Shown piece after piece: positions 1 through 8,325 of a DNA stretch of 63,750 bases. Position numbers and translations under genes: made by a program. The notes under the pieces were generated by a model. The model searched no databases, was not told where the DNA came from, and saw only the letters and a program-made list of their open reading frames with translations. Source of the stretch: Sulfidibacterium sp964473895 (GTDB lineage: Bacteria; Bacteroidota; Bacteroidia; Bacteroidales; F082); the NCBI GenBank assembly GCA_964473895.1, contig CAYYRE010000001.1:1-63750 (forward strand), given 5' to 3'. The number at the start of each line of letters is the position of its first letter. Position 1 is the first letter of the stretch.

Positions 1-1118
1 GTTTTGAGGCCAGGCAGTTTGCTCAGCTCCGTTTACACAACGACCCGGCCCAAGTGACCCTTTTTACCGACAGTTTAAAAAATGTACGTATCGCTATTTT
101 CCGGGCCGATGTGCTGCGCAGTCTGTTTTTTATTTTGGCTTCGGCAGCCGTGCTGTATCTATACAGTAAAGGTAAGTTGAAAAAAGGTTGGCTGGTGGCA
201 CTCCTTGGCATACTGATATTGATAGATTTGGCAGGCGTGGACAGAAGATATTTAAACAAAGACAATTTTGAACCGGCAAGCCGTGCCGAAGTACCCTTTC
301 ATAAAACCATAGCCGATCGTTATATTTTCCGTGACAAATCACCTGATTTTCGGGTGCTGGACCTGACAAAAAATGTGTTTAATGATGCCAGCACGTCCTA
401 TTTTCACTTTTCCATTGGTGGCTACCATGGGGCCAAGCTGCAACGTTACCAGGATATCATTGATGAATACCTGATGAATGAAATCAATGACCTGAGAAAA
501 GTGTTTGCCTCCAAGCCGACTCCCGAAAAGGTGGAAGCTGCATTACAACGGGAACAGGTGATTAATATGCTGAATACCAAATACATCATATACAATCCAA
601 AGGCCGAGCCGGTATTAAACACCTACGCTTTTGGTAATGCCTGGATGGTACAATCGGTAAAATGGGTGAACAATGCCGATGAAGCCATTGCGGCCCTTGG
701 GAAAACCGACCTGCGGTCAGTGGCTGTGGTGGACAAACAGTTTGCCGGATTATTCAAAAAGAACCGGTTTCCGTTGGATGCTTCCGCTACAGTGAAATTG
801 ACACACTATGCCCCGAACCTCTTGAAATATGCGTACCGGGCTAAAGTGCCTCAACTGGTGGTATTTTCCGAAATTTACTATCCCAAAGGTTGGGAAGTTT
901 TTGTGGATGGGAAGAAATCTCCCTATTTCCGTGCCGATTATTTGTTACGGGCCATGGTGGTGCCGGCCGGACATCACGAAATCATTTTCCGGTTTGCGCC
1001 GGTTGCCTGGCGGGTGGGAGAGACGGTTTCGCTTATTTCTTCCATTATTTTGTTGTTGTTGGCCGGAGGCTACCTTTTTCTTCTATGGAAAAAGCGTGGT
1101 TCCAAAAACCAAAAATAA
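1..1118 (+). CDS. YfhO-family membrane protein, C-terminal part (5' truncated by window edge)
   Basis: The reading frame is open from base 3 to the TAA at 1116-1118, so the gene begins before the window; the GTG at 54 is internal. About 371 residues are visible. They comprise a hydrophobic segment followed by charged residues near the start, a long soluble extracytoplasmic part (containing the SIGGYHGAKLQRYQ-type stretch usual in Bacteroidota YfhO proteins), a GWEVFVDG stretch close to the end and a final membrane helix followed by a basic tail. YfhO proteins are large GT-C-like membrane proteins linked to glycosylation of lipid or cell-wall polymers; the substrate here is unknown. One base separates it from the glycosyltransferase that follows, so the two are probably co-transcribed. 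Confidence 0.8.
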   Translation, partial: FEARQFAQLRLHNDPAQVTLFTDSLKNVRIAIFRADVLRSLFFILASAAVLYLYSKGKLKKGWLVALLGILILIDLAGVDRRYLNKDNFEPASRAEVPFHKTIADRYIFRDKSPDFRVLDLTKNVFNDASTSYFHFSIGGYHGAKLQRYQDIIDEYLMNEINDLRKVFASKPTPEKVEAALQREQVINMLNTKYIIYNPKAEPVLNTYAFGNAWMVQSVKWVNNADEAIAALGKTDLRSVAVVDKQFAGLFKKNRFPLDASATVKLTHYAPNLLKYAYRAKVPQLVVFSEIYYPKGWEVFVDGKKSPYFRADYLLRAMVVPAGHHEIIFRFAPVAWRVGETVSLISSIILLLLAGGYLFLLWKKRGSKNQK

Positions 1119-1119
1119 G

Positions 1120-2406
1120 TTGGACAAGCCATTGCAAAAAGTACTGATCCTTACCTATTATTGGCCTCCAAGCGGAGGGGCCGGGGTGCAGCGTTGGGTA
1201 AAATTTTCGCAATATCTACAACAATTCGGATATCAACCTGTTGTGGTGACGGTGGATTCTGAGAAGGCTTCTTATCCTTTAAGGGATGATTCGTTAGTGG
1301 AGGAAGTGAGCCGAATAGAAGTTGTCAGAACAGCAACATTCGAACCTTTTCAGTTGTATAAAAAACTGCTCGGGAAAAAGGAAATTCCTTATGCCGGTTT
1401 TGCCAATGAAGCAGAACCCGGGTTTATCGAAAAAGTTTCCCGGTTTGTAAGGGGAAACCTTTTTATCCCTGATGCCCGGAAAGGCTGGAACCGGTACGCA
1501 CTTACGGCGGCCCGGCATCTCATTAAAAAATACGGTATTAAAAATCTTGTGACGACCAGCCCGCCGCATTCCACCCAACTGATGGGGCTAAAACTGAAAT
1601 CGGAGTTTGACTTGAACTGGATTGCCGATTTGCGCGATCCTTGGACCGATATTTATTATTATCCGTTGCTATATCATTCCCGTTGGGCTGCTGCAACGGA
1701 TGAAAAATGGGAAAAAAAGGTTTTGCAGCAGGCAGATAAAGTGGTGGTGGTCAGTACATCCATAAAAAAATTGTATGCGGCTAAAATCAAGCAGGAAGAG
1801 GCCGCTAAAATACGGGTCATCCCCAATGGTTACGATGAAAAAGATTTTTCGGAGGTGGTAACAAGGCGGAAGGATGTTTTTACCATAACTTACACAGGAA
1901 CGGTTGCTGCAAATTATCACTTAGAAGGTTTTTTTAATGTGTTGCATGCGTTGTCCGATATCCCATTACTGCTCCGTTTTGTGGGGAGGGTTGCCGAAAA
2001 ATATAAAAACCTTATCCGTTCATTGAAACTGGAGGATAAAATCCTGTTTGTTCCGCATGTATCGCATGCTGAGGCCATACGCTACATGGTTTCTTCCGAC
2101 CTGTTGTTGTTGGCCATTCCTGATGTGCCCGACAATGCGGGTATTCTTACCGGTAAATTGTTCGAGTATCTGGCTTCCGGGGTGCCTGTTCTTGGTGTGG
2201 GGCCTGTTGAAGGAGATGCTGCGGCGATTCTTCGTGAATGCCACGCAGGGATTATGGTGGACTATTCCGATCAACAGACAATGAAAGCCTTTGTACAGGA
2301 AAAAATTGCAGCATCTGCTTCAGGCCATGAAAACCCTCCCCCGGGCCGTTGTTTCCGTTACTCCCGAAAATCGTTGACACGGGAAATGGTCCGGCTTTTC
2401 AAGTAA
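1120..2406 (+). CDS. Glycosyltransferase family 4 protein
   Basis: About 428 residues. The N-terminal GT-B half begins at once with a YYWPPSGGAGVQRWVKF motif typical of Bacteroidota GT4 enzymes. The C-terminal half has GKLFEYLASGVPVLGVG, the acceptor/donor-phosphate loop of the GT4 fold. It would transfer a sugar from a nucleotide-sugar donor on the cytoplasmic face; donor and acceptor cannot be read from sequence. The frame stays open back to 829 inside the yfhO gene, but homology begins only after 1130. I therefore place the start at the TTG one base after the yfhO stop; GTG at 1096 and TTG at 1132 are alternatives. Confidence 0.82.
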   Translation: MDKPLQKVLILTYYWPPSGGAGVQRWVKFSQYLQQFGYQPVVVTVDSEKASYPLRDDSLVEEVSRIEVVRTATFEPFQLYKKLLGKKEIPYAGFANEAEPGFIEKVSRFVRGNLFIPDARKGWNRYALTAARHLIKKYGIKNLVTTSPPHSTQLMGLKLKSEFDLNWIADLRDPWTDIYYYPLLYHSRWAAATDEKWEKKVLQQADKVVVVSTSIKKLYAAKIKQEEAAKIRVIPNGYDEKDFSEVVTRRKDVFTITYTGTVAANYHLEGFFNVLHALSDIPLLLRFVGRVAEKYKNLIRSLKLEDKILFVPHVSHAEAIRYMVSSDLLLLAIPDVPDNAGILTGKLFEYLASGVPVLGVGPVEGDAAAILRECHAGIMVDYSDQQTMKAFVQEKIAASASGHENPPPGRCFRYSRKSLTREMVRLFK

Positions 2407-2416
2407 CCGGAAAATT

Positions 2417-3433
2417 TTAAAACCAAGTGAACAAATCTTCTTTGATGGGTTTGGCAGCGAGTATGTTTTTGACAAAATTGGAAATGTCGTAATCTTTTTC
2501 GTTAAAAACGCGGTAGAGTTCTTTCATCATAAGGTCTTGCGTGCGGATGTTCCGTTTGGTGGCAATTTTTTCCACAAAAACATTGGTGGCGATCTTTCCT
2601 TCGAGTACCACTTTTTCGGAAATGTATTCGGTGAAAAAACCTTTGCCGATGAGCAGGCCAAGGGTCCGGTTACGGCTCATATCATTCAGGGCCGTCAGAC
2701 TGAAGTCGCCAAAGCCGCAATAATTAAAAATGGTTTTTTCCTTTCCGCCGAAACGTGACAGTAAATAACGCATTTCATTGATAGAACGCGTCAGTACCAG
2801 TGAACGCAAGTTGGGCGAGTCGTAGTGGGCATCCACAATACCGATAATGATGGCGTATATATTTTTAAGAATACTGGAAAGTTCCACCCCCACCACATCG
2901 TTGGTAAAGTCGAGAAAAATGTTGGTGTCCTCAAAAAGCATTTTAAAAAAATCGAAATATTTGCTGCTTTTGGCAGCCACCGTCATCCCGGTAGGAATAA
3001 GGTTGATGATTTCGCGGGCAAAGGACGGCCCTTTCAGGCTGATTATGGGCTGATTCACCTCTTTTTCCAGACACTGGGGAATGGTGTTGCCCTGGTTGCC
3101 AAACCCTTTGGCCAGATTCACCAAAATGGCATCAGGATTAAACAACGTTTTGTTTTCCTTTACATAATCAATGACGGCCGTGGAAGGTATGCCGAAAAAA
3201 ATCATGTCCGATTCACGCAGGATCTCTTTGTCGGCAGTGGCCCGGATATTTTCGCTCAGCTGAATGGTTGGAAAATATTTATGGTTGATATGATCTTGGT
3301 TTATGGAATAGATCACCTCTTCTTCAATGGATAAAATGTCGATGGTATGACCGCCCTTTTTCCCCAGTACCTGTGCAAAAGCCGTTGAAATGGCACCGCT
3401 TCCCACAAAGCAAATTTTTAATGATTTGGGCAT
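2417..3433 (-). CDS. gpsA: NAD(P)H-dependent glycerol-3-phosphate dehydrogenase
   Basis: 338 residues, the usual length for GpsA, which reduces dihydroxyacetone phosphate to sn-glycerol 3-phosphate in the cytosol. Visible landmarks are an N-terminal Rossmann glycine motif (GSGAIS), the KGPSFAREI motif near residue 135, the catalytic-Lys region LKNIYAIIIGIVDA, and a GFGDFSLTAL..SRNRTLG segment corresponding to the GxGD..T...SRN motif. The protein departs from the most conserved forms (GSGAIS rather than GxGxWGTA, Ala-Leu-Asn where Cys is common). It may be a second, pathway-dedicated copy rather than the housekeeping one. It is the last gene of the minus-strand cluster that also carries TagD- and TagB/F-like genes, for which glycerol 3-phosphate is the substrate. 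Confidence 0.88.
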   Translation of the reverse strand: MPKSLKICFVGSGAISTAFAQVLGKKGGHTIDILSIEEEVIYSINQDHINHKYFPTIQLSENIRATADKEILRESDMIFFGIPSTAVIDYVKENKTLFNPDAILVNLAKGFGNQGNTIPQCLEKEVNQPIISLKGPSFAREIINLIPTGMTVAAKSSKYFDFFKMLFEDTNIFLDFTNDVVGVELSSILKNIYAIIIGIVDAHYDSPNLRSLVLTRSINEMRYLLSRFGGKEKTIFNYCGFGDFSLTALNDMSRNRTLGLLIGKGFFTEYISEKVVLEGKIATNVFVEKIATKRNIRTQDLMMKELYRVFNEKDYDISNFVKNILAAKPIKEDLFTWF

Positions 3434-3507
3434 AGATTGAAAATTTTCAAATGCGGCGTAAATTTATGAATATTTTCCGGTGTGTGTCACGCTTTTTACC
3501 AAACCGC

Positions 3508-4989
3508 TTATCGGCCCGAAACAAGACGGAATACCTGTTTGATTTTCAGGTTGATATCTTCCGAAACCTTCAAAAAGTAAACGGGCGTGAGGAAAACAAC
3601 GCCAATAAAACAGCTTCGTACGGCCAGGTCCAGCACAAAATGAGGAAGAACAGGGATAAAAGTGGAAAGATACCATGCCAGGAATGCAAAAACAATGATC
3701 TGGATGTGTTTGAAACTGAAAGGCTGGAATTGAAACTTTTTGTACAGGAAAATAAATTTTAATCCGTTGTAAATATATTTTGAAATCAGGGAAGCCAAGG
3801 CGGCACCTGTAATGCCAAACCGTGGAATGAGCAAAAGGTTGGTTACAATCAGCAGCAGGGCAAAAACGAAAAGCAGGTACGACAGCCACCGGAAATATTT
3901 TGAATTGAGGATAACATGGGCACTCACCCCCATAAAAAGGTCCGACAGGTTGGCCAATCCGATAAAAAGGATAACATATTTTCCGGCCGTGTAGTCTTTC
4001 CCGACAATATGAAAAATGTTGTCGAGGTTTCCCCAAACGCCGATAAACAACAAAAAGCCGATCACACTCAGACTAATAGAGCTTTTGCGGTAGATATCCA
4101 TGATGGTTTTCCGGTCGTCTGTTTTCCAGGCATCGGCGATGACTACCGAACTGATCTTTCCCATGGTGCGCGAAGGAACAAGTATCAGTGTCCCGAAGAA
4201 AAAGGCAATGGTATATATACCGGCCGCTGAGAGTCCGAGATACCGGTTGACCATAATCACATCAATATTCAACACCAAAACACCGGAAAAGCTGGCCAGA
4301 ATGCCGAAAAACGCCACATTCACCATCTCGCGGGCCATTTTTTTATCGATGAATTGCAGATCGGGTTTTATGAAAAACATGCGGTCTTTGATCAGCGTCG
4401 CCATTAAAAACAAAGCCGGTGAAATAAAGGCCAGTATGTATAAAATGACAAGCCATTGGAAATCGATCAGTTGGAAAAAATAGAGCAATATGGCGAGCAA
4501 AATGAGTAACCGCTGTACGATTTCTTTATAAACAATTCCTTTAACGGCATTGTAAAGCACCCGGTAGTAGGTGTCGAACAAACTGAACAACAGGGTGAAA
4601 AGAATCAGCGGGATGACATAATAGAAATAGGAAGCAAAAAGAGTGGTTTTTCCGGAGGCTTGTTCCACAAATAACGGTTTCATCAGCAGATAGATAGCCG
4701 TAGAAAGCAAAAAGCCCACGGCACCCACCATCAGGGTAAGCCCCAAAAATCCGTGATGTTTTTTCTCCGGATCACGGAAGTAGGGAAAAAGTTTGACGCT
4801 TACCGAGTTAATACCCAAGCTGGCAAATTGGGCAAAAAGTACGGAATAGGAAACCAAGATACGCAGCAGGCCAACCTGTTCGGTAGAGAGCATGCGCGGG
4901 AAAAGCCATCCGGTAGTAATAAACCCGAGCAAAACACCGAGATAGGAATAAATGGTCCCCGAAATACTTTGTTTTTGAATAACGCCCAA
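3508..4989 (-). CDS. Polysaccharide flippase (Wzx/MATE-like), copy 1
   Basis: 493 residues with about 12-14 hydrophobic segments spread over the whole length. The start (MGVIQKQSISGTIYSYLG) and the following LFPRMLST..G..R.LVSY pattern are characteristic of polysaccharide biosynthesis/oligosaccharide flippase proteins of Bacteroidota. The likely role is moving a lipid-linked glycan from the inner to the outer leaflet of the cytoplasmic membrane. The gene follows a related flippase with a 30-bp gap, and the two are recognisable paralogues. Substrate unknown; the neighbours suggest a glycan containing glycerol phosphate. Confidence 0.85.
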   Translation of the reverse strand: MGVIQKQSISGTIYSYLGVLLGFITTGWLFPRMLSTEQVGLLRILVSYSVLFAQFASLGINSVSVKLFPYFRDPEKKHHGFLGLTLMVGAVGFLLSTAIYLLMKPLFVEQASGKTTLFASYFYYVIPLILFTLLFSLFDTYYRVLYNAVKGIVYKEIVQRLLILLAILLYFFQLIDFQWLVILYILAFISPALFLMATLIKDRMFFIKPDLQFIDKKMAREMVNVAFFGILASFSGVLVLNIDVIMVNRYLGLSAAGIYTIAFFFGTLILVPSRTMGKISSVVIADAWKTDDRKTIMDIYRKSSISLSVIGFLLFIGVWGNLDNIFHIVGKDYTAGKYVILFIGLANLSDLFMGVSAHVILNSKYFRWLSYLLFVFALLLIVTNLLLIPRFGITGAALASLISKYIYNGLKFIFLYKKFQFQPFSFKHIQIIVFAFLAWYLSTFIPVLPHFVLDLAVRSCFIGVVFLTPVYFLKVSEDINLKIKQVFRLVSGR

Positions 4990-5019
4990 GGTGCAGGTTT
5001 TAAAGTTTATGCAAATATC

Positions 5020-6489
5020 TTAAAATATCCTGGAAACCATTTTGTTTATTTGTTCGTTTATGTCATCCGATATTTTCGCAAAATAAGCGAAAAGCCAATA
5101 AAGCAATGAAAAAAATAATGTGTACAGCACTGCTGAGGTCAAAGGATGGTTTGATTCGGGAAGTTGTGTGGAAATCAACCCCAGGAGGATACCTCCCATT
5201 AAAATGATAAAAGTCTTTTTACTGAACGGGTGCATTTTAAAACGGTACCAAACATAAAATGACTTTAACAGATTGTGGAAACCAAATGTTATGGCGGTGG
5301 CCAATGCCGCCCCATTTAAGCCAAAAAGCGGAATAAAAACAATATTCAGTAAAATGGTGACAGCCACCAGTCCCAGTTGAAAATAAAAATCGGCCCGGTA
5401 ATATTTCGAAGTATTGATCAACGTCCCGTTAAATCCAGTAGCGATGTTAATAATATTTCCCATACCAAGAAAAAGGACGATGTATTTCCCCTGTCCGAAA
5501 GTTTTGCCGAAATAGCCCATAACAAGGTCGATATTGATCCAAATGATTAAAAATAAGAATATGGAAACCGTTAGTGGGCCAATGGCCGATTTCTTGTACA
5601 ATATTTTTATACCTGTCGTATCATTGGCAGCCCAGCCGTGCGCTACCACAGGTGCAATAATGGATTGTAATGCCCGTGAAGGAACAAGGATGGAACTGGC
5701 AATGAACAACGAAGGACCGTAAATGGCGACTTCTTTCAGATTGAGAAAGTGATGAATCATCAAAGTGTCGATGTTGAGCAAAATCATGGCGGCGCTCATA
5801 CTCAGAATACTGAAGGCAGCATACACGTACAAAGGCTTAAAATCGTTGTCAATAAGTGTATGGAGATTTATTCTGAATTTAAATGGTCGGATACGCAACA
5901 GATATCCGAAAAGCAGGAAAAAAACCAACAAATAATTAAAAGCAAACAGCTGTATAAACAATGTAAAACCAATGATTTGGTACCAATATAAAAGAATGAT
6001 TACCATAACGTTGGCCCGCAATAAGAATTCTTTTAAAAAAACGGGAACGGTAGATTTAAAGTGAGATTTTGACAATGCCGAAGTGATTTCAAATAAGACA
6101 AACCCGATAAAAATGGGAAAAACCAAAATTTTGTTATCTAAAAGCAACGGGCTGTCATGCTTGCCGAACCACAAACCTGAAAAAAGAAGAACAATCAGAG
6201 AAGATATGCCAATGCCCAAGGTGGTCCAAAAAAGAATAAAAAAGATAAAATCTTGAGGTCGTTTTTCTTTAAAAACGGGAAAGTAGCGAATGATAACATT
6301 AGGGAGGCTAAGTTGAGCCCAGGGGACAATAATCATGGCATAAGAGACAAGATAACGGGCGGTTCCCCAGTGTTCCGGATGGGCACTAAATACTTTCGGA
6401 ACAAGCAGTACCGTATAAATACCTCCGATAAAAAACCCGAGATAGATGTAGAGGGTATTTTTAAAACCTTGTCGAAGTACTATTCCCAT
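5020..6489 (-). CDS. Polysaccharide flippase (Wzx/MATE-like), copy 2
   Basis: 489 residues, all-helical membrane protein. It shares with the next gene the N-terminal pattern MG(I/V)..(R/K)Q...T.Y.YLG and the LVSY...AQ..L segment, so the two arose by duplication. Its start overlaps the end of the glycerophosphotransferase gene by 10 bp, which suggests translational coupling and hence a functional link with that enzyme. Predicted to flip an undecaprenyl-linked glycan. Having two different flippases in one operon is unusual; one may serve a different substrate or the two may act together. Confidence 0.85.
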   Translation of the reverse strand: MGIVLRQGFKNTLYIYLGFFIGGIYTVLLVPKVFSAHPEHWGTARYLVSYAMIIVPWAQLSLPNVIIRYFPVFKEKRPQDFIFFILFWTTLGIGISSLIVLLFSGLWFGKHDSPLLLDNKILVFPIFIGFVLFEITSALSKSHFKSTVPVFLKEFLLRANVMVIILLYWYQIIGFTLFIQLFAFNYLLVFFLLFGYLLRIRPFKFRINLHTLIDNDFKPLYVYAAFSILSMSAAMILLNIDTLMIHHFLNLKEVAIYGPSLFIASSILVPSRALQSIIAPVVAHGWAANDTTGIKILYKKSAIGPLTVSIFLFLIIWINIDLVMGYFGKTFGQGKYIVLFLGMGNIINIATGFNGTLINTSKYYRADFYFQLGLVAVTILLNIVFIPLFGLNGAALATAITFGFHNLLKSFYVWYRFKMHPFSKKTFIILMGGILLGLISTQLPESNHPLTSAVLYTLFFSLLYWLFAYFAKISDDINEQINKMVSRIF

Positions 6490-7631
6490 GACATGAGTTC
6501 GGTTATTTTTTGAAATATTCTCTCACAGGCTTTTCCATCCGTAAATTGATGAAACTTATTTCTAACGGACAGCCGGTGTGCCTTATCCTTTTCGGGATGT
6601 TGCAGGTAATGTTCAATGGCAGGCAAAAGGTTTTCTTTTTTTTGGATTTTCGGCCCCGGGGTATTCTCTTCGTAATCGTATAAGAACCCTCTTTTTTTTC
6701 GGTACGTCTCAAAATCGTAATTGTAAAAAATGATGGGGCGATCGAGCAACAAAAAATCAAAATAAATGCCTGAGTAATCAGTTATCAATATATCGGTAAA
6801 ATATAAGAGGGGTTGCGGGTCGGGGAAAAGGGCGGAAGAAGCGGAATGAATTCTGTCGAAATCCAGGAGAATATCGTTTTCTGCTGAATTGAGGTGGTGG
6901 CGAATATAGAAATGAGCATCCTGTTTTTCCAACAGTTTTTGCAATTGATTTAAAGGGAATAATTCGTCCAAAGACTTTGGTGTTTTTTCGTCATCACGAA
7001 AAGTGGGGGCATACAAGATAACTTTTTTTGTAAAGATTGGATTTTGCCGCAAGAATAACGAGTGGTCCATCCGGATAAAATCATTTTTCGGTAATCCGGA
7101 AATAAAAACGGTTTTTTTATTGATACGAAAAGCCTTTTGCATGATTTTCCCATCAAATTGGGAGGATACACAAAAGGCATCAAGGACTTTTGGAAAATCA
7201 CGAAAAGTCGAAGTGTCAACGCCGGGAATAAAATAGCCAATATTTTTTATGGGGATCCCGTGCCAAAGGTTAATAACCTTTTTGTTTCGAGGAATGTGAT
7301 AAGGAAAAAAGTCATCCATACCCGTTGCAATGAGAAGTATTTTGGCTTGGAGAAACCTGAAAAACGTCCGGGGATGATAGGCATACAGTATTTTTCCCTG
7401 ATATTTTTTACACAGTTCCTTGTAAACCGTTTTGTTTTTGGTATAAAAAAAATACAAAAACCCGGGAGAGCTACTTTCCAGATATTCAAAAAGATATTGA
7501 ATGTTTCCGTTGAAATATTTTGCACCGTGCCCGGCTAAGATGACACTGTTTTTTTGGGGGACAAAAGGACTTGTCAGATGGTAAAAAATTTGAATAAAAA
7601 ACCGGAGTAAACGGGCAAAAGCTTCTTTCAT
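6480..7631 (-). CDS. CDP-glycerol glycerophosphotransferase family protein (TagB/TagF-like)
   Basis: 383 residues. It carries the family hallmarks: NLWHGIPIKNIG around residue 120 (the HG.P.K motif), and near the C-terminus TDYSGIYFDFLLLDRPIIFY followed by D..TY.K.RGFLYDY...TPGP. These enzymes transfer phosphoglycerol from CDP-glycerol onto a lipid-linked acceptor. In Gram-positives they build teichoic acids. In this diderm the product is more likely a phosphoglycerol-bearing O-antigen or capsule. The length fits a single catalytic domain with a short amphipathic N-terminus, as in TagB. The gene lies 20 bp after the tagD-like gene, which would supply its donor. Confidence 0.88.
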   Translation of the reverse strand: MKEAFARLLRFFIQIFYHLTSPFVPQKNSVILAGHGAKYFNGNIQYLFEYLESSSPGFLYFFYTKNKTVYKELCKKYQGKILYAYHPRTFFRFLQAKILLIATGMDDFFPYHIPRNKKVINLWHGIPIKNIGYFIPGVDTSTFRDFPKVLDAFCVSSQFDGKIMQKAFRINKKTVFISGLPKNDFIRMDHSLFLRQNPIFTKKVILYAPTFRDDEKTPKSLDELFPLNQLQKLLEKQDAHFYIRHHLNSAENDILLDFDRIHSASSALFPDPQPLLYFTDILITDYSGIYFDFLLLDRPIIFYNYDFETYRKKRGFLYDYEENTPGPKIQKKENLLPAIEHYLQHPEKDKAHRLSVRNKFHQFTDGKACERIFQKITELMSWE

Positions 7632-7651
7632 TCGTTTTTGTCTAAAAATGG

Positions 7652-8071
7652 TTAAAGGGTTTCCCGTTGTTTTTTTAAGATTTCGTTAATGAGTGTAGAA
7701 GAAACCCCGCGGGTATAAGGAAAATAGATGATTTTTACTCCCACGGCTTTAAATTGTTCATCAAATTTTTTCCATTTTTCCGTTTCAAACCAGTCATCGC
7801 CCACAAACATTACATCAAATTTCAATCTTTCCCACATCTTAAATTTATCCATATCATATTGCGGCACAACGGCATCCACATATTTTATGTTTCTCACGAT
7901 TTCCATTCTTTCCTGATGCGGAATCACCGCTTTTTTGTTTTTGTATGCCACAAGTTCGTCACTTGTAACGCCAACGATTAATTTGTCGCATAATCCTTTG
8001 GCATTTTTCAGAAGATTCAAATGACCGATATGGAATAAATCGAAAACACCGGAAGTGTATCCAATGACCAT
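7652..8071 (-). CDS. tagD: Glycerol-3-phosphate cytidylyltransferase-like nucleotidyltransferase (TagD-like)
   Basis: 139 residues from the ATG at 8071. The nucleotidyltransferase signature GVFDLFHIGHLNLL starts a few residues in, followed by HQERMEIVRNI and, near the end, YTRGVSST, the counterpart of the RTxGISTT motif. These three motifs are diagnostic for the TagD/CTP:glycerol-3-phosphate group, which makes CDP-glycerol. An ATG at 8095 would add eight residues (MFKRGDEK); I prefer the inner start because the family begins with a beta strand directly before the FD.FH.GH motif. It is the first gene of the glycerol-phosphate set. FAD-synthetase-like relatives with other alcohol phosphates cannot be excluded. 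Confidence 0.87.
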   Translation of the reverse strand: MVIGYTSGVFDLFHIGHLNLLKNAKGLCDKLIVGVTSDELVAYKNKKAVIPHQERMEIVRNIKYVDAVVPQYDMDKFKMWERLKFDVMFVGDDWFETEKWKKFDEQFKAVGVKIIYFPYTRGVSSTLINEILKKQRETL

Positions 8072-8139
8072 TTTTTCATCACCACGTTTAAACATTTTAT
8101 ATAGGTTTGATTACGAAATTATAAAAAAAGTTGTTTAAA

Positions 8140-8315
8140 GAAGTTGTTTAAAGTTTACAAAACATAAATTTGCTAAGAACCTGATCAATCAGCAAATAAA
8201 TATCTTTTTTATTTACCTACCCCTACACCCCTTCAAGAAGGGGAATATTCGGTATTTATTTGCTGATTGATAATACGTTATGAACAATATTTTTAGATAA
8301 ACTTTAAACAACTTC
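8140..8315. repeat. 176-bp nested inverted repeat, MITE-like
   Basis: Outer arms GAAGTTGTTTAAAGTTTA (8140-8157) and its exact reverse complement (8298-8315) enclose a second perfect 18-bp pair, TCAATCAGCAAATAAATA (8185-8202) and its complement (8253-8270). At the centre is a hairpin, CCCCTTC-AA-GAAGGGG (8228-8243). The outer left arm is preceded by a direct copy of AAGTTGTTTAAAG (8128-8140, repeated 8141-8153). No open frame or transposase is present and no clear target duplication is seen. The structure fits a small non-autonomous mobile element or remnant. Confidence 0.7.
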
Positions 8316-8325
8316 AAAGTTAAAA

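Noticed and set aside
829..1119. Extended N-terminus of the GT4 gene inside yfhO
   Set aside because: The extra 97 codons show no glycosyltransferase character and overlap a coding frame.
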